A DNA stretch of 64,000 nucleotides from positions 62,001-126,000 of the forward strand of contig CAWKCC010000001.1 of the NCBI GenBank assembly GCA_963848045.1, read 5' to 3'. Below are positions 17,604-27,589 of this stretch, piece after piece. Numbering within the stretch: position 1 is the stretch's first letter; every line of letters starts with the position of its first letter. The position numbers and the translations under genes are program-made. Below the pieces are notes generated by a model that was given only the letters and a program-made list of their open reading frames with translations, was not told the origin of the DNA and did not search any database. Origin of the DNA: CAVUAT01 sp963848045. GTDB taxonomy: Bacteria; Actinomycetota; Thermoleophilia; Solirubrobacterales; 70-9.

Positions 17604-18485
17604 ATGAAGGCACTGCCGACAAGGTGCTTGATTGCAGCGGCCTGCAGCTTCACTGCTGCCATTGGTCACCCTGACGCAGCTGACGCCCGGCCCAGGAGCC
17701 CACAGACACAGAGAGCGATCGTCTGGGCGGTTGGCGATGCCGATAGCGGAGCGAAATCGGCGGCCTTGTTCAAGATGATCCGCTCTCAGCGGGTTGACCG
17801 TCTTCTCTATCTGGGCGATGTCTATGAGAGTGGAACCTGGCAGGAGTACCAGTCATATTTCGGGCCGCTCTTGGGATCCTTGGCGGCCGCTACGGCTCCG
17901 ACCATCGGCAACCACGAATGGGCCAACCGGGCAACCGGGTATCAACCCTTTTGGCGGGCGGCGCTCGGTTCGGCCCCCCCGCCCTACTACTCCTTCCGTC
18001 TCGCCGGCTGGCAGCTGCTCTCGCTGAATTCAGAGGCCGGTCACACCTCCGGCAGCGCGCAGGCAAAATGGCTATCGCGGCGCCTGGCCAAGACCAGAGC
18101 GCTCAAGCAGTGCCGCATTGCCTACTGGCATCGGCCGCGCTTCTCGGCAGGGCCGCATGGAGATGCTCCCGACCTGAAGCCGATCTGGAAGCCACTCCAG
18201 GGCCGCGCCAAGCTGGTGCTCTCGGGACACGATCATTCTGCGCAGCGCTTCCGCGCCGCTCAGGGTCTGGCCCAGATTGTCGCCGGCAGCGGCGGCCGCG
18301 GCTTCACGGCGCTCCGAACGGACCCACGCCTTGCCTTCGCCCGTGCAGGGGAGCCGGTGGCGCTGCGTCTTGCCCTGCGACCTGGATGGTTGAGATGGAG
18401 CTTTCGCACTGCGAGCGGGGAAGTGGTCGACCGTGGCGTCAGGCGCTGCCGAAGATCGGCGTGGAGCCATCGGGGTCGCGCATGA
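17604..18485 (+). CDS. Secreted calcineurin-like metallophosphoesterase
   Basis: 293 aa. Signal peptide 1-27. The two-metal phosphoesterase motifs appear in order: the first as VWAVGDADSG (a variant of DxH), then LYLGDVYESG (GDxx), TIGNHEWA (GNHE), YWHRPRF (H) and LSGHDHSAQRF (GHxH). The first motif lacks the usual His (D-A-D). The C-terminal beta domain is repeated as a broken copy near 27.6 kb. It probably acts outside the membrane on a phospho-ester that cannot be named. The window's lower GC locally (TAT, TTG codons) is mild. Confidence 0.8.
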   Translation: MKALPTRCLIAAACSFTAAIGHPDAADARPRSPQTQRAIVWAVGDADSGAKSAALFKMIRSQRVDRLLYLGDVYESGTWQEYQSYFGPLLGSLAAATAPTIGNHEWANRATGYQPFWRAALGSAPPPYYSFRLAGWQLLSLNSEAGHTSGSAQAKWLSRRLAKTRALKQCRIAYWHRPRFSAGPHGDAPDLKPIWKPLQGRAKLVLSGHDHSAQRFRAAQGLAQIVAGSGGRGFTALRTDPRLAFARAGEPVALRLALRPGWLRWSFRTASGEVVDRGVRRCRRSAWSHRGRA

Positions 18486-18593
18486 AGCATCGGATTTCGT
18501 TTCTGAGCCGCAAGCCGTGGCAGTCCAAAGCACCCCGCCGAGAGGGTTCACCGGACCCCTCGGAGGCGAACACCGAGTTGAGCGGCGCGCCGT

Positions 18594-18980
18594 TCAGCTG
18601 TCGATCAGGCCGAGGATGTTGCCGTCAGGGTCCCGAAACCAGGCTGCCCTGGCGTCCCCGATCTGGGCGATTCCCTTCTCGTCCGTGCGGATCTGCTCGG
18701 TGTCGTAGCGCTCGAACTCGACGCCGTTGCCGGCCAGCTCCTCGGTGGCCGCCTCGAGGTCGGGCGTGATCCAGCCCGTCTGTGTGGCCGTCGAGCGACC
18801 GGCGTTCTCGGGCGAGGGGTAGATGTGAAGCGCCGACCCCTCGGCGCACCCGTAGGTGGTGCCGCCGTCGCCGCGCACGGCCGTGGCCTCGAGGCCGAGC
18901 TTGCCCTCATAGAACTCGCGCGCCCGCTCGAGGTCGCTGACCGCGATGTTCGCCAGCACCCGATACGCGTTCAAGCCCAT
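18594..18980 (-). CDS. VOC-family (glyoxalase-like) protein
   Basis: 128 aa from ATG 18980, preceded by AGGAGG at a normal distance. The fold signature is LANIAVSDLERAREFYEGKLG at the start and AAWFRDPDGNILGLIDS at the end. It is a vicinal-oxygen-chelate protein, possibly dioxygenase- or resistance-like; no substrate is indicated. It is only distantly similar to the VOC protein at 7.6 kb. The region upstream to 19199 holds nothing I can call. Confidence 0.85.
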   Translation of the reverse strand: MGLNAYRVLANIAVSDLERAREFYEGKLGLEATAVRGDGGTTYGCAEGSALHIYPSPENAGRSTATQTGWITPDLEAATEELAGNGVEFERYDTEQIRTDEKGIAQIGDARAAWFRDPDGNILGLIDS

Positions 18981-19199
18981 CGTCCTACCTCCTGACCGCG
19001 AGCACAAAGGGGCCGCGGTCCTCGATCTCCGCGGGGTCGCCCGTTTCGAGCCCGTATCGAAAACGCGGGCGCGCGCCCGCGTCGCGCGTCTGCACCGCCT
19101 TCGACCGCTCGACCGGCGACCTTGTGCCGGGCGACGTCGGCGAGCATTCCTGGGAGGAATTCAACTTAGGCCAACGGCGGCGTCGCCGATGGGCGCGGC

Positions 19200-20810
19200 T
19201 CACTCAGCCGGCGGGACCGCGGGTGGCCCTGAATCGGTCGCGCCGGGCTCGATCAGGAGGTTGTCGGGGTCGGGATCGGCGGCCTGCTTCCAGGGCGAGG
19301 GGCCGAGCGGGCCGATCTGTCCCTTGAGCCCCCCGCCTGCGCCCCAGGCGCCACCGAACCCGTACCAGTCCTGCTCGATCACCGGCCGCACCCCGCGCAG
19401 CCAGGTATCCCAGATGATCAGGCCCTTCCTCGTGAGGTCCTCGCAGAGATAGCCGCAGGGCTGACGCCCCGCATCGGGGTAGGAGGCGTGGCTGAGCCTG
19501 GCGCTGAAGACAACGGGATGGGCCGGGCGCGGCTTCGGGCTCCGGGTCTGCGTGCCGTCTGGCAGGACCGCGGTGATCTCGCTCCATTCGAGGATGGGCG
19601 GGGCGAGGCCGTGGGCGTAGAAGATCACCTTCTTCGGGGTGTAGCCGTCGGGCGCGGAGGCGTCGCGGGCCAGCTTCACGTCGATGCTCTCCCAGTCGCC
19701 CTCGTGGCTGGCGAGCGAGACCCGGGCGTTGTCGAACAGCTTCGGCTGGCTGTAGCCGTAGAAGAACCAATAGGTGACGCGGACTGCCGTGGCGGGGTCG
19801 CCCCGGAACTCGTAGTAGGTGTCCGCGCGGGGGCTGCCGGCGGCCGGCGGCGGCCTCCTGACCGATCGGTCGGGGTCGATCGCGAAGCCCCGGCGCTCGT
19901 TCAGCCCCGGGGCGCGGATCGCGGCGCTCTCGGTGGGCCGGGTGAGTTGGTCGGCGCTGCAGCCGCTGCGCGAGTAGCAGCCGGCGGGGTCTCGCTCGCA
20001 CTCAGCTCCCAGCCGCGCTGCGTCGATGTCGCCACGCGAGACCAGCTCCTCGTCGCCGCGCGAGGAGTTCCAGACGAGCCGCGAGGCCTCGATGAACTCC
20101 TCTGGCGGCAGCGGACCCCAGGGCTCGGACGGGTGCACGTAGACCCGCGGTGCGTAGCTCTCGGCAAGCGCCTGGGGGTCGGCGCCCGCCGGGAAGCCGA
20201 GCTCGGCCGGCGGCTCCGCGTCACCCTCGGAGTTGATGCAGCCTCCACGGTCCACGGGGGTCGCGTCGATCGCGAAGATCGCGGCCTGCGCCACGGCCGT
20301 GAGCACCGCCAGCGCGATCGGAATGCTGGCGACGCGAAGGCAGACCCGCTTGCGCTCGTTCGCGGCCCGCTGGGACTCCAGCATCTGCAGCAGCAGACGC
20401 GCATCCTCGGCGTTGCGGCCCTCGTTGATGTAGGTGACGCGGTCGAGCTTCTCCTCGCTGAAGCGCCGCCGCGGCCAGACCACGAACCAGGCGAGCAGGA
20501 TGCAGGCCGCGAGCGCGCCGATCGAGATGTAGAGGCAGGCCTCCTGGATGTCGCCGAAGCGCCCCGAGAAGTCCCAGAGGTTGTCGTCGAGCCAGACCGC
20601 CGAGAACTGCGCCAGCAGCAGGATCCCCAGCGCCGAGCCCACGACGAGGGCGGTGCCGCGCAGGGTGAAGCTCGCGTTGGTCGCGAGCTCGGATTCGAGC
20701 GCACGCTGGAGGCGCTCGTGCCGGCGCTCGAGACCCTTTGCGGGCTCGATACGGCGCGTGGTCACGAGATTCCACCAGTTGCGGAGCTTTCGCGAGAGCC
20801 GACCGAGCAA
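19200..20810 (-). CDS. Membrane protein with VPS62-like extracytoplasmic domain
   Basis: 536 aa from TTG 20810 (GAGAGGA upstream). Three membrane helices at about 49-70, 90-112 and 158-176. The following 350 residues resemble the VPS62 domain: YAPRVYVHPSEPWGPLPPEE, RVTYWFFYGYSQPK, SHEGDWESIDVKL, KVIFYAHG, HPVVFSARLSHASYPDAG and a C-terminal WGAGGGLKG. VPS62 is known from yeast and scattered bacteria, and its activity is unknown. The domain would face outside. It is divergent from the SGNH hydrolase. Confidence 0.7.
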   Translation of the reverse strand: MLGRLSRKLRNWWNLVTTRRIEPAKGLERRHERLQRALESELATNASFTLRGTALVVGSALGILLLAQFSAVWLDDNLWDFSGRFGDIQEACLYISIGALAACILLAWFVVWPRRRFSEEKLDRVTYINEGRNAEDARLLLQMLESQRAANERKRVCLRVASIPIALAVLTAVAQAAIFAIDATPVDRGGCINSEGDAEPPAELGFPAGADPQALAESYAPRVYVHPSEPWGPLPPEEFIEASRLVWNSSRGDEELVSRGDIDAARLGAECERDPAGCYSRSGCSADQLTRPTESAAIRAPGLNERRGFAIDPDRSVRRPPPAAGSPRADTYYEFRGDPATAVRVTYWFFYGYSQPKLFDNARVSLASHEGDWESIDVKLARDASAPDGYTPKKVIFYAHGLAPPILEWSEITAVLPDGTQTRSPKPRPAHPVVFSARLSHASYPDAGRQPCGYLCEDLTRKGLIIWDTWLRGVRPVIEQDWYGFGGAWGAGGGLKGQIGPLGPSPWKQAADPDPDNLLIEPGATDSGPPAVPPAE

Positions 20811-20876
20811 GGTCGCGCGATCCTCTCAGAGGGCCCGGGCGTGACGCAAGCGCTCAGCGGACGGAGCCGGGCGGCA

Positions 20877-20882
20877 TAGAGT
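20877..20882 (+). promoter_or_regulatory. Leaderless -10 box TAGAGT for the SGNH hydrolase
   Basis: TAGAGT ends 6 nt before GTG 20889. Confidence 0.6.
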
Positions 20883-20888
20883 CACGCC

Positions 20889-21896
20889 GTGAGAGCGAGC
20901 TCCCGCGCCCCGACCATGATCGCCGCGCTGCTCGCTGCTTCGGCGCTCGCGATCACGGCGTGCGGCTCCGACGGCGACACCGACGCCGATCCTGCCGGCG
21001 ATCACCTGGTGGTCTCGCTCGGGGACTCGGTCGCCTCGGGAGAGGGAAACCCCGACGGCCGCGACCCGGTGCGCTGGCAGAGCCGGCGCTGTCACCGCTC
21101 GCTGCGCTCGGGCCAGGCGCTGGCGGCGACCGAGGCGTTGGGCGCCGAGGCAGCCGACCGCTTCGTCTCCTTCGCCTGCTCAGGCGCGCAGATAGACGTC
21201 GGGCTGCTGGCTCCCTACAGGGGAATCGAACCGCGCGGGAGCGAGCCGCTGAAGCCGCAGGTCGAGAACCTTGCCGCCGTCGCCGAGAACCACACACTCG
21301 ACGCGGTGATGGTCAGCGTCGGGGCAAACGACGTCGGCTTCTCGAAGGTCGTGCTCTTCTGTCAATTGTTCGAGCCCTGCGAGGAGAAGCGTTTCGATCC
21401 CGAGTTGCCGCTGCGCCGCCAGCTCGAGGCCCGCGAGCGGATGAGGGTGTCGGTGCCGGCCTCGATCGAGGGGCTCTCGGAGGGCTACCGCCGGCTGGAC
21501 GCCGCGCTGCCCGATGAGATCCCCCGCGAGCGGATCCTGCTGGTCGAGTACTTCGATCCCGCCGGCGGGGAAGGGGGCCGGCCGTGCGAGTTCGGCGGCA
21601 TCAGCAGGCGGGAGTTCGGCTGGGCCCGGACGAAGCTGCTGCGGCCGCTGAACGAGCAGCTGCGCGAGTCAGCCGAGGAGCTCGGCTGGACGCTTGTGGA
21701 CGGGGTGGACGAGAGCTTTGCGGGCCACGGCGTCTGCGTGCAGCGCGAGGAGCGCTGGGTGGCGAGGCTCGACGACTCGCTGTTCCGGGCGGGCTCGAGC
21801 TTCACGGGGACGCTCCACCCCAACCCCGACGGGCACGCGGCGATCGCGGCGCGGATCGCGCCTGCGCTCAGGCCCTTGGTCGAGGCAGGGAACTAG
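20889..21896 (+). CDS. SGNH/GDSL-family lipase-like lipoprotein
   Basis: 335 aa from GTG 20889. A lipoprotein signal ends at LAITAC, so the mature protein is lipid-anchored through Cys25. The SGNH blocks are all visible: SLGDSVASGEGN (Ser), SVGANDVGFSK (Gly, Asn) and LHPNPDGHAAIA (Asp, His). It is a serine esterase or lipase of the cell surface, with unknown substrate. The stop is 15 bp before the next gene, which has its own TACAGT box. Confidence 0.9.
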   Translation: MRASSRAPTMIAALLAASALAITACGSDGDTDADPAGDHLVVSLGDSVASGEGNPDGRDPVRWQSRRCHRSLRSGQALAATEALGAEAADRFVSFACSGAQIDVGLLAPYRGIEPRGSEPLKPQVENLAAVAENHTLDAVMVSVGANDVGFSKVVLFCQLFEPCEEKRFDPELPLRRQLEARERMRVSVPASIEGLSEGYRRLDAALPDEIPRERILLVEYFDPAGGEGGRPCEFGGISRREFGWARTKLLRPLNEQLRESAEELGWTLVDGVDESFAGHGVCVQREERWVARLDDSLFRAGSSFTGTLHPNPDGHAAIAARIAPALRPLVEAGN

Positions 21897-21911
21897 CTAC
21901 AGTCAATTTTG

Positions 21912-24900
21912 GTGAGGTGCACGGCCTGCGGTTACGCGAATCCCCCGGGCGCAAGCTATTGCGGCCAGTGCGCAGAGCCGCTCGGGGAGACGGCGAGCTG
22001 TCCGGAGTGCGGCGAGGTGAATCCCGCCGGCCAGCGCTACTGCAACGCGTGTGCGGCCGAGCTCTCGGCAGGTGGCCCGGCCCGTGACGCTGCGCAGGTA
22101 TCGGCGCGCGACCCTAGCTCCCTGATCCCCGAGCATCTCGCGGACCGGATGCGCGAGGGCGCCGCGGCACTGGCGGGGGAGCGAAAGCAGGTCACGGTGC
22201 TGTTCTGCGACATCGTCGGCTCGATGAAGCTCGCCGAGCGGCTCGATGCCGAGACCTGGCACTCCATCATGGACCGCCTGCTCGTCCTGATCTCCGAGGT
22301 GGTCCACCGCTTCGAAGGGACCGTCGACAAGTACACCGGCGACGGCGCGATGGCCCTGTTCGGCGCTCCGATCGCCCATGAGGACCACGCGAGACGAGCC
22401 TGCTACGCGGCGCTCGCGATCCGCGACTCGGTCGAGGAGCTCTCGGAGCAGCTCCGCGACGAACACGGAATCGAGTTCCTGCTCCGCCTCGGCCTCAACT
22501 CCGGCGAGGTCGTGATCGGGACGATCGGTGACGACCTCGACCTCGAATCCACAGCCCTCGGCCACACGGTCGGGCTCGCCAAGCGGATGGAGTCGGCGGC
22601 CGAGCCCGGGAGCGCCTGCCTCACCGAGCAAACGGCGCGGCTCGTCGCGGGCTATCTCGATCTCCGCGACCTCGGCGAGCGAGAGGTGAAGGGGGCAGGC
22701 GAGCCGCTTCGGGTCTTCGCGCTGCGCGGGGTCGGCCCAGCCCGACGCGCCCTCGACGTCTCGCGCCTGCGGGGGCTGACGAGATTCGTCGGGCGCGAGG
22801 CGGAGCTCGGTCATCTCGAGGAGGCCCTGGAGCTGGCCCTCGCCGGCGAGGGCCTGGCGGTCGGGGTGGTCGGGGAGCCCGGCGTCGGCAAGAGCCGGGT
22901 CTGCGCCGAGCTCGCGGCCCGCTGCCGCGAGCGTGGGATCGCCGTGTTCGAGGCCGCCGCCCAGGCCCACACGAGCGGCGTGCCCTTCCTGGCTGCGCTC
23001 GAGATGCTGCGCTCCTTCTTCGGGATCGCGCAGGGCGACGCGGACGAGCTGGCGCGCCGGCGGGTGACGGGGCGCCTGCGGGCGCTCGACGGTCATCTCG
23101 CCCGGGAGCTCCCCCTGGTGCTCGACTTCCTCGGCATCCCCGCCGCTGAGCGTCCCGCCGAGACGATGAGCCCCGAGGCGCGCCAGCGGCGCCTGCTTGC
23201 GCTGGTCAGGGGCCTCGTCCACGCCCAGAGCGCCCAGACTCCGACGCTGATCGTGCTGGAGGACCTGCAGTGGGTCGACCCTGCGAGCGAGCGCTTCCTG
23301 GCGAATCTGATCGAGGCGCTCCCCGGAACCCGGATCCTCACCGTGCTCAACTTCCGCCCCGGCTATCGGGCCGAGTGGATGGGGCGCGCCCACTACCGCC
23401 AGCTCCCGCTGCCACCGCTGGGCAAGGAGGCCGGCGCGGCGCTGATCTCCGAGCTGCTCGGGCCCGATCCGTCGCTGCGCGGCCCCTCGGCGCTGATCCT
23501 CGAGCGTGCGGCCGGCAACCCGTTCTTCTGCGAGCAGATCGTCAGGTCGCTGGCCGAGCGCGGGGAGATCGAGGGGGGGCCGGGTGCCTTTCGCCTCGCC
23601 CACCCGCAGGTCGAGATCGACGTCCCCGTGACCGTCCAGGCGGTGCTCTCCGCGCGCATCGACCGTCTCTCAGAACGGCAGAAGGCGGTGCTGCAGATCG
23701 CGGCTGTGATCGGGCGCGAGTTCGAGCGCCGGCTGCTCGGCGAGGTCGCCGACCTGCCGGAGGGCGAACTCGACTCCGTGTTGCACGAGCTGATCGAGGC
23801 AGAGCTTGTCTTCGAGGTGGAGCTCTACCCGCAGCCCCGATTCGCCTTCAGGCACCCCCTGACGCAGGATGTCGCCTTTGGCTCGCAGCTCTCCAAGGGC
23901 CGCGCCCGCACGCACGCGGCAATCGCCCGAGCCCTGCAAACGCTCGAGCCGGAGCGACTCGACGAGGGCGCCGCCCTGATCGCGCACCATTTCGAGGCAG
24001 CAGGCAAGCCTCTTGAGGCGGCTCGCTGGCATGCCCGGGCCGCGGTCTGGGCCGGCTTCAAGGACCCTGCCGCTGCGCAGGGCCACTGGCAGCGGGTGCG
24101 CACGCTCGACCCCGAGCTGCCGAAGAGCACCGAGGCCGACCTGCTCCGCGCCAGCTCGCGACTGATGCTGATCACCGTCGGCTGGCGGCTCGGCGCCGAC
24201 GTCGAGGAAGTTCGCGAGCTCTTCGAGGAGGGGCGGGAGATCGCCGAGCGGAGTGGCGATCGGGCGACACTCGCCCTGCTTCACACGGGACTCGGGTTTG
24301 CGGTCGGCACATGCGGCGGCGACATGCCCGAGTGGGTGCGCCTCGCCAACGAGGGCGTCCAGATCGCCGAGGGGGTCGGCGACCCCGGCCTGCAGGTGAG
24401 CGCGCTGTTCGCCGCCGTCTACCCCCGCTATCTCGCCGGCCGCTTCGAGGAGGCTCTTGGGGCGGCGGACCGTGTGCTCGAGCTGACCGCCCGAGACCCG
24501 CAGCTAGGCAGCGGCGTGATCGTCGCCAACCCCCGCGCCATGGCGACCTCGTTCCGCGCCCTGCCGCTGATCTCGCTGGGGCGCCTCGGGGAGGGACGCC
24601 GGGCGCTGGCCGAGGGAGCCGAGCTCTGCCGGCGCTTGGATCGCGAGTCGCTGGGATGGACGCACTGCTTCCACTGCCTGCTGGCGCTGTGGGGCGGGGA
24701 TCCCGCCGGGTCGGACACCGTGGCCCACGCGCGAGAGGCGGTTGAGATCGCGGAGACCCTGGGCGACGCGTTCTCGCGCGCCTCGGCCTCGGGCTGGCTC
24801 GGTGCGGTCCAGGCGTCGGTCGGCGAGCTCGACCAGGCCCGGGAATGCTTCGCACGCGCGCTTGGGCTGATCGACCAGAGAAGCGCCGGACTCGAGGTCG

Positions 24901-25325
24901 AGCCTCAGGTGCGCCAGTGGCGCGCCGCGGCGCTCGCCGCGTCAGGCGAGTTGGAGCGCGCCCTCGCCGAGGCCGAGCTCGCCCTTCAACTGGCCGGGGA
25001 GCGCGGCGTGCGAAGCATCGACCCCGGGGTGCGCCACTCGCTGGCCGAGGTGCTGATCGAGCGCCGCGCGCCGGGCGACGCCGAGCGGGCGGGCGAGCTG
25101 CTCGACGAGGCGGAGCGGATCGCGCGCGAGATCGGCGCCCGCCCCGACCTGGTCTGGATCGCGCGGGCGCGTGCCCGGCTCTGCGCGCTGCGCGATGACA
25201 CCAGCGGGCGCGAGCGGACGCTCACCGAGGCCCTGGAGATGGCTCGACAGATCGACGCCCGGGGCCTGATCGCGCAGCTGGAGACGGAGACCGGCTCGCA
25301 CACGGCGCTTCCGAGGCCGATGTGA
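21912..25325 (+). CDS. Zinc-ribbon/class III cyclase/AAA ATPase/TPR regulator
   Basis: 1137 aa. Two zinc ribbons (CTACG..CGQC and CPECG..CNAC) at 3-45, then a class III cyclase domain (about 90-260), a P-loop AAA/STAND ATPase (VVGEPGVGKSRV, near 316; Walker B VLEDLQWVDP) and TPR-like helical repeats from about 700 to the end. The architecture matches the large mycobacterial AC-ATPase proteins such as Rv0386. The cyclase keeps both metal Asp residues and the Lys (VDKYTGDG), but the transition-state Asn is Gly (HTVGLAKR). GTG 21912 and TTG 21909 are both possible; TACAGT precedes them. It is soluble, probably a signal-integrating switch. Confidence 0.88.
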   Translation: MRCTACGYANPPGASYCGQCAEPLGETASCPECGEVNPAGQRYCNACAAELSAGGPARDAAQVSARDPSSLIPEHLADRMREGAAALAGERKQVTVLFCDIVGSMKLAERLDAETWHSIMDRLLVLISEVVHRFEGTVDKYTGDGAMALFGAPIAHEDHARRACYAALAIRDSVEELSEQLRDEHGIEFLLRLGLNSGEVVIGTIGDDLDLESTALGHTVGLAKRMESAAEPGSACLTEQTARLVAGYLDLRDLGEREVKGAGEPLRVFALRGVGPARRALDVSRLRGLTRFVGREAELGHLEEALELALAGEGLAVGVVGEPGVGKSRVCAELAARCRERGIAVFEAAAQAHTSGVPFLAALEMLRSFFGIAQGDADELARRRVTGRLRALDGHLARELPLVLDFLGIPAAERPAETMSPEARQRRLLALVRGLVHAQSAQTPTLIVLEDLQWVDPASERFLANLIEALPGTRILTVLNFRPGYRAEWMGRAHYRQLPLPPLGKEAGAALISELLGPDPSLRGPSALILERAAGNPFFCEQIVRSLAERGEIEGGPGAFRLAHPQVEIDVPVTVQAVLSARIDRLSERQKAVLQIAAVIGREFERRLLGEVADLPEGELDSVLHELIEAELVFEVELYPQPRFAFRHPLTQDVAFGSQLSKGRARTHAAIARALQTLEPERLDEGAALIAHHFEAAGKPLEAARWHARAAVWAGFKDPAAAQGHWQRVRTLDPELPKSTEADLLRASSRLMLITVGWRLGADVEEVRELFEEGREIAERSGDRATLALLHTGLGFAVGTCGGDMPEWVRLANEGVQIAEGVGDPGLQVSALFAAVYPRYLAGRFEEALGAADRVLELTARDPQLGSGVIVANPRAMATSFRALPLISLGRLGEGRRALAEGAELCRRLDRESLGWTHCFHCLLALWGGDPAGSDTVAHAREAVEIAETLGDAFSRASASGWLGAVQASVGELDQARECFARALGLIDQRSAGLEVEPQVRQWRAAALAASGELERALAEAELALQLAGERGVRSIDPGVRHSLAEVLIERRAPGDAERAGELLDEAERIAREIGARPDLVWIARARARLCALRDDTSGRERTLTEALEMARQIDARGLIAQLETETGSHTALPRPM

Positions 25326-25338
25326 CCCGCCGGGAGCG

Positions 25339-26964
25339 GTGATCACGATCTGGCGCTTCGCCAAGGACCGTGAAAGCGGTTGCGCGGAACGAGCCGCGGC
25401 GGGCGGAACCAGCAGCTCACCGTCCGGCATCGTCAGCAGCGAGAAGCAGCTCGACTGCTACTCGGGGCTGTACTCGGCTCACGCCCAGGTGCTCGAGCCT
25501 GCAGACGCGGACGAGCTGCGCCGCATCTTCGCCTACGCCCGGGAATCCGGCCGCAGCGTGACGCTCCGGGCGGGGGGCAACTCGTTCGACGCACAGGCGC
25601 TCGGGAACGACCTCGTCGTCTCGATGATGCGCCTCAACACGATTGAGGTGCTCGCGGACGAGAAACGGATGCGGGTGGGGCCCGGGGCCACCTGGGGCGC
25701 GATTCTCGCGAAACTCGAGCCGCTGGGGCTGGTGCCGGGGGTGACGGTGACGACCAGGTACGCGACGGCGGGCGGCACGCTCTCAGGCGACTGCCTTTCG
25801 CGGTTCTCGCCTGCCTACGGGAAGGAGGGCAGTTGGATCGAGAGCTTCGACCTGCTGACGCCGGACGGCGAGCTCCTCGTGTGCGCCGCGCCCAGCGCGG
25901 GAGCTCGGCCGTCTGATTGGACGCGAGAGGAGCGCGCCTACCGCGGGGTGATCGGGGGCCTGGGGTACCTCGGCGCCGTCGTCGCGATCACCTACCGGGT
26001 GCTCTCGGTGGGCGAGGCCGACGGCGAGATCGGGGTTCGGACGATCGTCCGCAAGTACCGGACCTTCGAGCATCTCGCCGCGGACCTCGTGCCGGCGGCG
26101 AAGCGGACGCACCTCGAGGACTCCGACCCAAGCGACCCGACGAAGCTCGACGCCATCTACTCGGCCCTGCAGACGCGCCCGGACGGCCGCCGGTCCGCGC
26201 TGCTCTTCACCTCGGCCTTCACGACGACTCGCCGCCGTCGCCTCATGCAGCTGCACCGACCTCGCCTCGCCATACGCCTGATCATCGAGTGGCTGATGAG
26301 GGTGCGGGCTCTCTGGGGGCCGCTGTGGCGCTTCTACTTCCGCTTCGTGTTCCGCGACGGTGAGGAGTACGTCGACGACCTCGAGGGCTACACGTTCCTG
26401 ATGGACGGCAACGTGCGGGCGAAGGGCATCGCGAAGCGCTTCGGGGTCTCGCTGCGCATGGTCCAGCAGACCTTCGTCGTCCCCAGCGATCCTGGCGCGG
26501 CGGCAGGCTGGGACCGCGCGCAGAACGACCTCGTCGAGTGGCTCGACTACGCGCACGACCTGATGCTCGAGCGCGGGCTCACGCCGACGGTCCACGACGT
26601 GCTCTTCCTGCCGAAGGACTCACCCATCCCCTTCGCCTTGTCTGCAAGCGCCGGCCTGGCCGGGTTCGCGGTCTCCTACGCGTTCGCGGTATCCGACGAA
26701 GCCGAGGTGGAGCGCGTCAAATCGGCCTTCAGCGAGATGGCGGACGTCCTCTGGGAGAGGTTCGGGGGGCGCGTATACCTCGTCAAGAACGTCTGCGCCG
26801 AGCAGAGCACCCTGGCGGCCATGTACGGCGACAACGCGATCGAGTTCTTCGGTCTCAAACGCGAACTCGATCCGGGGGAGGTCCTGCGGAACGACTTCCT
26901 CCACCGCACGTTCGGCGATCTTCTCGAGAGCCATCCCCCTCCCCCCGGACAGGCGCACCACTAG
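25339..26964 (+). CDS. FAD-linked oxidoreductase (PCMH/VAO family)
   Basis: 541 aa from GTG 25339, 13 bp after the previous stop and so probably in the same operon. The FAD-binding PCMH domain is in 40-240: TLRAGGNSFDAQALGNDLVV, MRVGPGATWGAI, GVTVTTRYATAGGTLSGDCL and GVIGGLGYLGAVVAITYRV. The C-terminal half contains the substrate cap. It resembles sugar-alcohol oxidases and the DprE1/sterol-reductase branch, but I cannot assign the substrate. No His/Cys flavin-attachment pair is clear. Confidence 0.8.
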   Translation: MITIWRFAKDRESGCAERAAAGGTSSSPSGIVSSEKQLDCYSGLYSAHAQVLEPADADELRRIFAYARESGRSVTLRAGGNSFDAQALGNDLVVSMMRLNTIEVLADEKRMRVGPGATWGAILAKLEPLGLVPGVTVTTRYATAGGTLSGDCLSRFSPAYGKEGSWIESFDLLTPDGELLVCAAPSAGARPSDWTREERAYRGVIGGLGYLGAVVAITYRVLSVGEADGEIGVRTIVRKYRTFEHLAADLVPAAKRTHLEDSDPSDPTKLDAIYSALQTRPDGRRSALLFTSAFTTTRRRRLMQLHRPRLAIRLIIEWLMRVRALWGPLWRFYFRFVFRDGEEYVDDLEGYTFLMDGNVRAKGIAKRFGVSLRMVQQTFVVPSDPGAAAGWDRAQNDLVEWLDYAHDLMLERGLTPTVHDVLFLPKDSPIPFALSASAGLAGFAVSYAFAVSDEAEVERVKSAFSEMADVLWERFGGRVYLVKNVCAEQSTLAAMYGDNAIEFFGLKRELDPGEVLRNDFLHRTFGDLLESHPPPPGQAHH

Positions 26965-27073
26965 TCAAAGGGGCGACTCTCGAGTGGTACCGGCGGAGAT
27001 ACCCCGGCCACGCGGAGACCAAGCAGGGGAAGTATTCTCGCCCCTGCACGGACCGCAACCAGGAGGAGGAACG

Positions 27074-27469
27074 ATGGGAGCAGCCGAGAACGCGGAGCTC
27101 GTTCGGCGCGGCTACGAGGCCTTCAACGCGGGCGACATGGGGACGCTCACCGAGCTCTTCGACGAGAGCGCCTCATGGCACACGCCGGGGCAAAGCCCGA
27201 TCGCCGGCGACCACGAGGGCCGCGAGGCGGCCTTTGCGCAGTTCGGCCGCTATGGGGGCGATACGGGAGGGACCTTCAAGGCCGAGCTGCTCTACGTGCT
27301 CGCGGATGATGAGGGCCACGCGGTGGGCATTCATCACAACAGCGCGGAGCGAAACGGCAAGCAGCTCGACGTTGATTGCGCCCTCGTCTTCGAGATCAAG
27401 GACGGCCGGGTCGTTGACGGTCGGGAGCACTTCTACGACCTCAGCGCCTGGGACGAGTTCTGGTCGTAG
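27074..27469 (+). CDS. NTF2/SnoaL-like protein
   Basis: 131 aa from ATG 27074, with a strong AGGAGGAGGA ribosome-binding site. SnoaL-like fold: ELVRRGYEAFNAGDMGTLTELF, ASWHTPGQSPIAGDHEGREA and VFEIKDGRVVDGREHFYD. The conserved Asp/His pair of SnoaL enzymes is partly kept (D-E-S-A-S-W-H). It is one of three such proteins in the window. The role is unknown. Confidence 0.82.
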   Translation: MGAAENAELVRRGYEAFNAGDMGTLTELFDESASWHTPGQSPIAGDHEGREAAFAQFGRYGGDTGGTFKAELLYVLADDEGHAVGIHHNSAERNGKQLDVDCALVFEIKDGRVVDGREHFYDLSAWDEFWS

Positions 27470-27589
27470 CCCCGCCGGCGCGAACCCGGTTGGCGCTCGG
27501 AGGAGGTGAACCGCGGCCTGCGCGGCATCTCCTCGACGGCCTTGAAGCTCCCTCGACCCGAGCCGGTCGGCGAAACCGCCTACTTGACC

